Source: a virus. Taken from it: a DNA stretch of 41,595 nucleotides. Below the pieces are notes generated by a model, which had not been told where the DNA came from, did no database searches, and saw only the letters and a program-made list of their open reading frames with translations. Shown one piece after another: positions 1-9,600 of this stretch (its first letter is position 1; each line of letters begins with the position of its first letter). The DNA lies in IMG/VR virus record IMGVR_UViG_3300034101_001399, positions 1 to 41,595 of that record; one strand, written 5' to 3'. A program made the translations under genes and the position numbers.

Positions 1-1
1 T

Positions 2-553
2 ACTTTTATATCAGATTACTTTGAACAAAATACTTTGGATGATGTGGATGCTATAAAGTACGATATAGTTAATAATACAACAATTAGAACAAATAAAGCA
101 GCAAAAGCGTACTTTGATAAAAATGGTAAATCTCTTATCTTCCCAACTGAATATTCTGCATCTATATTTGCTTTAGATTATTTAAAAGTATTATCAAATC
201 AAATTATAAAAAATCAATCAACAACTGGTTCTGATGCATCTCCATTATTATTTCAAAATGGTGTTACTCAATCTGTATTAACTGGATTTAATAATGGAAC
301 TGAATTTGGTGTATCCGCATCTATATATTTGGTGAATTCTTTAGTGGATGTTATTAAAGCTACAATTGAATCTCCTGTATTTATTGAGCAAGAAGCTGTA
401 AGATTGGTTACTAATGTAACAATACCACCAGCAGACTCACTTTCACCGGTAGTTTCTGGTAAATTAGTATTAGAAGAAACATACGGATTTATTGTTTCTG
501 GTTCAACTGAATTAACTGTGGTTCTTTCCTTGTTAGAAAGTGCGAATGAATAA
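2..553 (+). CDS. 3' end of an unrecognised phage structural-region gene (5' truncated by the window)
   Basis: The reading frame is open from base 2 to the stop at 551-553, with no in-frame stop before the window edge, so the true start lies outside. The first apparent start, TTG at 35, need not be real. About 183 residues are visible. They are rich in Ser, Val, Thr and Ile with no Cys, which suggests a beta-rich virion or fibre-associated protein. I see no signal peptide, transmembrane segment or catalytic motif, and I do not recognise the family. It sits directly ahead of a late-promoter motif and a giant fibre gene, so a tail or fibre role is plausible by position only. Confidence 0.6.
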   Translation, partial: TFISDYFEQNTLDDVDAIKYDIVNNTTIRTNKAAKAYFDKNGKSLIFPTEYSASIFALDYLKVLSNQIIKNQSTTGSDASPLLFQNGVTQSVLTGFNNGTEFGVSASIYLVNSLVDVIKATIESPVFIEQEAVRLVTNVTIPPADSLSPVVSGKLVLEETYGFIVSGSTELTVVLSLLESANE

Positions 554-570
554 CAATAATATCATTGATT

Positions 571-600
571 GATATTTATAAGGGATTCTCTATATTTATA
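571..600 (+). promoter_or_regulatory. Tandem late-promoter motifs ahead of the giant fibre gene
   Basis: Two ten-base boxes, GATATTTATA (571-580) and TATATTTATA (591-600), lie exactly 20 bases apart. The second ends 20 bases before the ATG at 621. The same motif recurs ahead of most transcription-unit heads in this window. It is the only doubled copy, and it precedes the largest gene. Confidence 0.6.
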
Positions 601-620
601 ACAAAGCTGGAAAGTAACGC

Positions 621-3600
621 ATGGCAATAAGTAATCTATTAACGGGTAGGGTAAGGGTAGTAAACCCGAAAAATGTAACATCTGATAGGTATCAATTCTT
701 GGATATATCTCAAGCAGAGCCAAATTTGGGTGTTCCTAATTTCTCAGCTTCTCTATTAACCAATCCTGCTATTGTAGTTTCGGATGACCAGGGTAATAGA
801 GGATTTGCAAGAACAATTAGTTTAGACCAAATTTCAGGTTCTTTTTCTGGTTCATTTCAAGGAGATGGTTCTAATTTAACAGGTGTAAAAGCTGATGTAT
901 CTCCACAAATATCAAGTGGTTCGGCAACAGCATCAATTTCTCCTGATAGAGGATTGCAAATAAATGTAGATACTACTATTTTAGGTAATTTATATGTATC
1001 TCAGTCAATTATAGCTGACCAACTTATTGTAAATATAATTTCTTCTTCTGTAATTTATTCATCTGGTTCAAATATTTTTGGTGATGCAGAAAATGATAAG
1101 CAAGAGTTTACTGGTTCTGTACAAATACAATCAGAATTAATAGTTAATACTGTTACCGGTTCATCGTTTAGTGGTTCTTTTACGGGTTCATTTTTTGGAG
1201 ATGCAAGAGATTTATTTAATTTACCACAAGCTACTAGATTAGCAAGTGGTAGTGTAACAGCATCTGTAGCGCCTAATACGGGATTTGTAGTAACATCAAT
1301 AGCTAGTGGCTCTAAATTTACTGGTTCACTTTTTGTAAGTGGAAATGTAGTAATACCATCTGGAAGTGGATTCTTTAGTGGTAGTGGTGAGGGATTATTT
1401 AATATTCCATTATCAGCACTTAATATTGATTCATTAGTATCAACTAGAATAGCTAGTGGTTCTGCAACGGCATCAATTTCTCCAAATAGAGGATTGGTAG
1501 TTAATACAACTATCACTGCATCAATGTATTCTGGTTCTGGTAAAGGACTATTTGATATTCCTATTTCTGCATTATCACAAGAAGTATTTAGAATCGCCAG
1601 TGGTAGTGTAACTGCATCAGCATCTCCTAATTTTGGTTTTAGAGTACAATCCGCTACGGTAGGTTCTCAAATAACTGGTAGTATGTTTGTTAGTGGTAAT
1701 ATTGAATTAGCAGTGGGTGCATATTATAGTGGTAGTGGTGAGAAATTATTTAATATACCTCGTTCAGCCTTAACTCCTGATGCGTTAGTTGCAACATTAA
1801 TAGCAAGTGGTAGTGTAACAGCTTCAACTTCTCCTGATTTTGGATTTAGAGTACAATCATTTCAAAGTGGTTCACAATTTACTGGTTCTCTTTTCGTAAG
1901 TGGGGCTAGGGGTATTGAAATAACTTCTGGTTCATCTTTCTCTGGAAGTGGTGAACGATTATTTGATATACCTGTTTCTGCTCTTAGAGACTTAGACCTT
2001 ACTAGAATTAAATCCGGTTCGGCAACAGCATCAATTTCTCCAAATAGAGGATTGGAAGTAAATATATTTTCAACATTTACTGGAAGTATGATAGTATCGG
2101 CATCTATAAAATATTTGCCATCCGAATCAATACAAACTGTATTTAATGTAACTAATAGCGGAGTTAGTCAATATGTTTTTAGTGGAGCTACAGAAGGTAA
2201 CAATCCTACATTAACTTTAGTAAGAGGTATTACTTATACATTTAATCTAAATGCAACTGGGCATCCGTTTTGGATAAAAACAACAAGTAGTAGTGGAACA
2301 GGAAATGCATACAACACTGGCGTAACTAATAATGGCGATGATAATGGAGTAATAACGTTTACTGTACCAAGTAATGCACCTAATATGTTATACTATAACT
2401 GTCAGTTGCATTTAATAATGGCTGGTACTATAAATGTAGTTGATGCAATAGTTCAAAGAGATAGTGGTGTTCTTATATATGGTGATGAAGTTATTACGGG
2501 TAGTTTAAATGTACGAGATGTTGTAAGAGCAAGAGAATTTACTGGTTCATTAAGTGCATCATTCATCCAAGGGGATGGAAGTGGATTATATAATATACCT
2601 CGTTCTGCATTTACCGGAGATTCACCAAGAATATCAAGTGGTAGTGTAACCGCATCGGTATCTCCAAATTTTGGATTTAAAGTAGAAACCCCAGCAACTG
2701 GGTCTGGAATAGGTTCTCAATTTACGGGAAGTGTAAGTGTTAGTGGTAGTGTTAATGCGTTTTTCTTTGAGGGAGATGGAAGTAGATTAATTAATGTAAC
2801 TGTACCACCTCAAATTGCAACTAGAATAGCAACGGGTTCGATAACCGCATCAGTAGACTCAACAAGAGGATTTAGAGTTGAATCTTCTGGAATTGGTTCT
2901 GAATTTACTGGAAGTATTAGAGTAACTGGAAGTGTTGAAATTAGTTCTGGTTCTTCTTTCTCTGGTAGTGGTGCTAGATTATTTGATATTCCAAGAACAG
3001 CATTAACTCCGGATGCATTATTAACAACATTTATTGCATCTGGTTCTGTAACAGCATCCGTATCACCTAACGTTGGATTTGATGTAAAATCATCTCTATT
3101 AGGTTCTAGATTTACTGGAAGTATATTTGCAAATGCCGGCATTAGATTAATGTCTGGTTCGTTTAGTGGTAGTGGTAGAGATTTATTTGATATACCTGTA
3201 GCAGCTCTTTCGGATTTAGATACATCAAAAATATTTAGTGGTTCTGCAACAGCATCCATTTCTCCAAATAGAGGATTTGAGGTATTTGCGGCAACATCTA
3301 AATTCTCTGGTTCAATATCAGCATCAATATTTAGTGGTAGTGGTGCAGGATTGACAAATATACCATTCTCAGCACTTTCACAAGAATTATTTAGAATTAC
3401 CAGTGGTAGTGTAACTGCATCAGTATCCCCTGGCACTGGGTTTAAAGTTGAATCATTGGCAAGTGGTTCTCAATTTACTGGTTCACTATTTGTAACTGGT
3501 GGATTTATTAGAGTAGCAACTGGTTCATTCTTTAGTGGAAGTGGTGCTGGTTTATTAAACATACCTCGTTCTGCATTAAATGATGATGCACTTACAGCAA

Positions 3601-6600
3601 CTGAAATTAAATCAGGATCTGTAACGGCATCTGTATCACCAGCAGAAGGATTTAAAGTAATATCATTAGCAAGTGGTTCTCAATTTACTGGTTCTCTTTT
3701 TGTAACTGGTGGAAATGTACGAGTAGCAACTGGTTCATTCTTTAGTGGTAGTGGTAAGGGATTATTAGATATTCCTCGTTCTGCGTTATCTCCGGATGCA
3801 TTACTTTCTACATTTATAGCTAGTGGTTCTGTAACAGCATCGGTAGCACCTAATACTGGATTTGTAGTAAATTCATATTCTACAATTAGTGGCAGCCTTA
3901 TTGTATCATCATCAGCAAGAGAAAGGCCTAATTCTGATATAGATACTGTATTTACTGTTACTAATGCTGGAAGTAGTGCATATAACATAAGTAATAGATT
4001 AGTAAGTGGTTCAAATCCAACTTTAACTTTAGTTAGAAATGTAGAATATGTATTTAATGTAAATGCTAGTGGCCACCCATTTTGGATTAAAGATACAAAT
4101 AGCACAGGTACTGCAAACTCATATGATACATGGGTAACTAATAATGGTGATGATGTTGGTGTTATAACATTTTTAGTTTCAGGAAGTGCACCGGATACAC
4201 TTTATTATAATTGTCAATTGCATGGTTCAATGGCCGGCACTATTAATGTAGTAGATGCATTTTATGTACCGGCCGAAATAAAATTAATTGGTGAAACAAA
4301 AGTTGAAGGAAATGTTACCGCTTCAATGTTTAGTGGTAGTGGTAGAGGATTATTTGATATTCCTCGTTCCGCATTATCAGAAGAAGTATTCCGTATTGCA
4401 AGTGGTAGTGTAAGTGCGTCTGTATCTCCTGATTTTGGATTTAGAGTAGAATCATTTGATAGCGGTTCTGATTTTAGTGGAAGTATTAGAATTGATTCAT
4501 CTTCATTCTTATATGCAGTTGGTACTTACTTAAGACAAATTCCTAGAGCAGCATTAACTGAAGATGCATTAATATCAGCAGAAATTAAATCAGGTTCGGT
4601 AACGGCATCGGTGGCACCTGATTATGGATTTAGAGTTACAACTCCATTTACATCTTCAATTGATGCAAACGGATATTTCGCTACACAAATTGCTTCTCAA
4701 TTTACTGGTTCTATTAATGTAAGTGGAAGTTTATTTATAAATGATGTTAGCGGTGGTGTTTATATTGCATCATCTTCATTCTTATATTCCGATGGTACTT
4801 ATTTAAGAAATATACCTCGTTCAGCATTAACCGAAGATGCATTAGTTTCAACTGAAATTAAATCAGGATCGGTAACAGCATCTGTTTCTCCTGATTATGG
4901 ATTTAGAGTAATAAGTGATAGAACTGGTTCACAAGTAGCGGCCCAAATTACTGGTTCGGTTGATATTAGTGGTTCGCTAACTGTTAAAGATTTTATATTC
5001 GGTGATGGTAGATTTATTACAAATGTACAAGCAGCAGCATCTCCATTGATAGCAAGTGGTTCTGCAACGGCATCGGTAGCAGATGGTGAACGATTTGTAG
5101 TAACAACTGCAAAGACTGGTTCTGAAATAGGTTCTGAATTTACTGGTTCTGTTGAAATTAGTGGTTCATTAATTGTATCTAACTTTTTAATTGGTGACGG
5201 TACTTTTATTACAAATGTAGTAGCTGCAGCATCTCCTAAAATTGCTAGTGGAAGTGTAACCGCATCCGTATCACCTAACTTTGGGTTTAGAGTAGAAACA
5301 CAAGCAACTGGTTCTGGGATTGGTTCTCAATTTACTGGTTCTATTTCAGTTAGTGGAAGTATTCAAGCTGTTACTTATTTTGGTGATGGTTCTAATTTAA
5401 CAAATGTAGCAGCTGCGGCTGCACCAAGAATCGCATCTGGTTCTGTAACGGCATCGGTAGCACCTAATACTGGATTATTAGTAAATTCATATGTAAACAT
5501 TAGTCAAACTGTACCATCTTCATCTGCTGGTTTAATAGTAAGTGGAGCAGCTTTAATTAGTGGTTCAATCACTGCATCTCGTTATGACGGAGATGGTGGG
5601 GGATTATTTAACATTCCGGCATCAGCATTACAAGATCTTGAATTGGATAGAATACAATCTGGTTCTGGTAGAGCAATAGTAAGCCCGCAGGAATTAAATG
5701 TTAATGTACCAATAACAGCAGCTCTTTTCATAGGTGATGGTGGTGGATTATTCAATATCCCTGCAAATGCATTGGAAGATTTACAATTAGATAGAATTAG
5801 ATCTGGTTCTGTTGAAGCAGTTATTTCTCCTAACAACGGATTGGAAGTAAATACAAAGACTAGAATATCATCATCATTATCTGTTAGTGGTGGATTATTT
5901 GTAACAGGTGGAAATATAGTATTAAATGGTAGTGGTTCTGCATTTGTTGGTGATGGTAGTGGATTATATAATATTACTATTGCTAATTTATCATTTGAAA
6001 CATCTATAATGAAATCGGGCTCATTTACGGCATCGATTTCTCCTGATAAAGGATTTGTAGTAAATACATCGGCTAGTATTTGGGGTAATTTATATGTTGG
6101 TGATAATTTAAGAGCAACAACTATAACTGGTAGTACTCAAATATATTCTCCAATAGTAAGTGGTGGTTTATTGGGTACATACACATATCAAGGAAATGGA
6201 CCAACTGCATCTGCTGAATATGATATTTTAAGATTTGATGAAAATAGAGGGCATTATATTCCTCAACCTGAAACTTCATTAACTGAAACTGTATCGTTTA
6301 ATAATGTAAGTAGTTTAACTATTGTACATAATTTAGGGATTAGATATCCAATGGTACAGGTTTACGCCACTGGTTCGGAAGACCAAATTTTACCAGGTAC
6401 AATAAAATCAATAGATGATGATACTATTCAAATTGTATTTAGTGGATTGACAAGTGGACATGCTGTAATTGGTAGTGGTGGTTCTCTAATTAGTGGTACA
6501 ATAGAAGGTGGTAGAGTAATTGGTACGGTATTATCAGCATCATTTGCACAAGTAGCTGGTACAGCTAATAGTCTTGTTGGATTTGATTCATCATCATTAG

Positions 6601-9600
6601 CAGCATTAGGTGACTTGCAAAACTTTGTAAGAAATTCACAAACATCATCAATGGCGGTGTTTAGTGCAGTAAGTTCTTCTTACGCATTAACCGCATCATA
6701 CGCATTAAACGCAGGTGTAGGTAGTGGTACTGAATTATTTATATATCAAACAAGTTCATTAGTAAAAGCACAAGTAGGAAAAATTCATTTTACTGGTTCT
6801 GGTGTTGATGTAATATCATCTGGGTCAGATGGTGTATTGGTAACCATACTAGGTGGTGGAGTAACATCATTAACCGCATCGTATGTTGCATCATCTGATG
6901 TTGATGGGCCTTTGGGAATGGATAGTATAACCTTTGCAAGAACTGCATCTTATGCATTATTTGCATTAAATACTCCATCATCTGATACATCATCATTCTT
7001 ACAAATTAATACAAACCAAACAATAAACGCATCACTTACAATTAGTGGTAGCTTGGGTGTTACTGGTAGTAGTTTTTTAACTGGACCGGTTGTAGCAAAT
7101 AGTTCAGTACAATTAAATAATTTACCAACAGGTTCATCGGAAGAAGTTGTAGTTTGGAATAATGTAACAAAAAGATTAGAAAGACGAAATATAGCAGCAG
7201 CAGTGGGTTCATCTGGTACAGGTGGTAGTAGTGGTACAACTGGTTCATCTGGTTCATCAGGAAGTAGTGGAACATCTGGAACGTCTGGTTCAGCTGGCTC
7301 ATCTGGAAGTAGCGGAACATCTGGTTTTGATGGGACATCTGGAACGTCTGGTTCATCTGGTACATCTGGTAGTAGTGGAACATCAGGAACATCTGGTTCA
7401 TCTGGCACATCAGGTTCATCTGGTACATCTGGTTCATCTGGCACATCCGGTTCTTCTGGAACATCTGGTAGTAGTGGAACTTCTGGTTCGTCTGGAACAT
7501 CTGGAAGTTCTGGTTCATCGGGAACTTCTGGTTCTTCTGGTACATCTGGTTCGTCTGGAACATCTGGAACATCTGGGTCAACTGGTTCGTCTGGAACATC
7601 TGGTAGTAGTGGTACATCGGGCTCATCAGGAACTTCTGGAACATCTGGTAGTAGTGGAACATCGGGAACATCTGGTTCATCTGGTACATCAGGTTCATCT
7701 GGTACATCTGGTTCATCAGGAACTTCTGGTTCGGCTGGGTCATCTGGTTCATCTGGTTCTACGGGTTCATCTGGTTCATCTGGAACATCGGGAACATCTG
7801 GTAGTAGTGGAACATCGGGAACGTCTGGTTCGGCTGGTTCGGCTGGTAGTGGTGGCTCGGCAGGTTCTTCTGGTTCAAGTGGTTCTGGTGGTACTACTGG
7901 TACTGGTGGTAGTGGTGGTTCGTCTGGAACTTCTGGTTCATCTGGAACTTCTGGAACGTCTGGAACGTCTGGTTCATCCGGAACATCTGGCTCTGATGGT
8001 CAATCTGGTACATCGGGAACTTCTGGTACTTCTGGTACTTCTGGAAAAGATGGTACATCTGGTAGTAGTGGAACTTCGGGAACATCTGGTTCAACTGGTT
8101 CAGCTGGTTCTTCTGGTACGTCTGGTATAGATGGAACTTCGGGTTCATCTGGAACATCTGGTTCAGCTGGTTCATCTGGAACATCTGGTACGAGTGGTTC
8201 TACTGGCTCATCTGGAACTTCTGGTTCTTCTGGAACGTCTGGTACAAATGGTTCTTCTGGTTCTTCTGGTACATCCGGAACATCTGGTTCTACCGGTTCT
8301 GCTGGTACAACTGGTTCATCGGGAACTTCTGGAAGTAGTGGGACAAGTGGAACGGATGGTACATCTGGAACGTCTGGTTCGTCTGGAACATCTGGTACTG
8401 ATGGTTCAGCTGGTACTACGGGTTCGTCTGGAACATCTGGTAGTAGTGGTACATCAGGAACGTCTGGAACTGATGGAACATCTGGTTCGGCAGGTTCTTC
8501 TGGAACTTCTGGTACTGATGGTTCAGCTGGTACTACGGGTTCATCTGGTTCATCTGGTTCGTCTGGAACATCGGGAACTAATGGTTCATCTGGAACGTCT
8601 GGAACTGATGGAACATCTGGCACAAGTGGAAGTTCTGGTACTGATGGTTCAGCTGGTACATCGGGAACATCTGGTTCATCCGGTACGTCTGGAACAAATG
8701 GAACGTCTGGTACTTCTGGTTCAGCTGGTTCATCGGGCTCTGCTGGTTCGTCTGGTTCGGCGGGTTCTTCTGGAACTTCTGGTACAAGCGGTACATCTGG
8801 TTTAGATGGTACATATTTTGGTTCATCTGGTACATCGGGAACGTCTGGAACATCTGGAACGTCTGGTACATCTGGTACAAGTGGTACAAGTGGTACTTCT
8901 GGTAAAGATGGTACGTTTAATGGTAGTAGTGGAACTTCTGGATTATCAGGAACGTCTGGAACTTCTGGAACATCTGGCTCTAATGGTTCAGCTGGTTCAT
9001 CTGGAACGTCTGGAACATCTGGTACGTCTGGTTTAGATGGTACATATTTTGGTTCATCGGGAACTTCTGGTTCATCGGGAACTTCTGGTATATCTGGCTC
9101 GTCTGGAACATCTGGTAGTAGTGGTACATCGGGAACATCTGGTGTTGATGGAACATTCAATGGTAGTAGTGGAACATCCGGTACATCGGGAACATCTGGT
9201 TCATCTGGTACAAGTGGTACATCTGGTTCATCTGGCACAAGTGGTACATCTGGTTTAGATGGAACTTTATTTGGTAGTAGTGGTACAAGCGGAGAAAGTG
9301 GAACTTCTGGTTCTGCTGGTACATCGGGTGTATCTGGTACTAATGGGTCTGCTGGTACATCGGGAACATCTGGTTTAGACGGAACTTTATTTGGTAGTAG
9401 TGGTACATCGGGAACATCTGGTACATCGGGAACTTCTGGTTCAAGTGGTACATCGGGAACTTCTGGAACATCTGGCTTAGATGGTACATTCTTTGGAAGT
9501 AGTGGTACGAGCGGAGAAAGTGGAACATCTGGAACTTCTGGTACTGATGGTTCTGCTGGTAGTGCTGGTTCATCTGGTTCATCTGGGTCATCTGGTACAT

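Noticed and set aside
553-580. Hairpin AATATC / GATATT as a terminator before the first giant fibre
   Set aside because: The stem is only six A/T-rich base pairs with no T run, and its second arm lies in a promoter-like box.
7222-9258. Plus-strand ORFs rich in Val, His, Leu and Glu inside the first fibre
   Set aside because: They are out-of-frame readings of the same repeat, lie wholly inside a well-supported gene and have no domain character.
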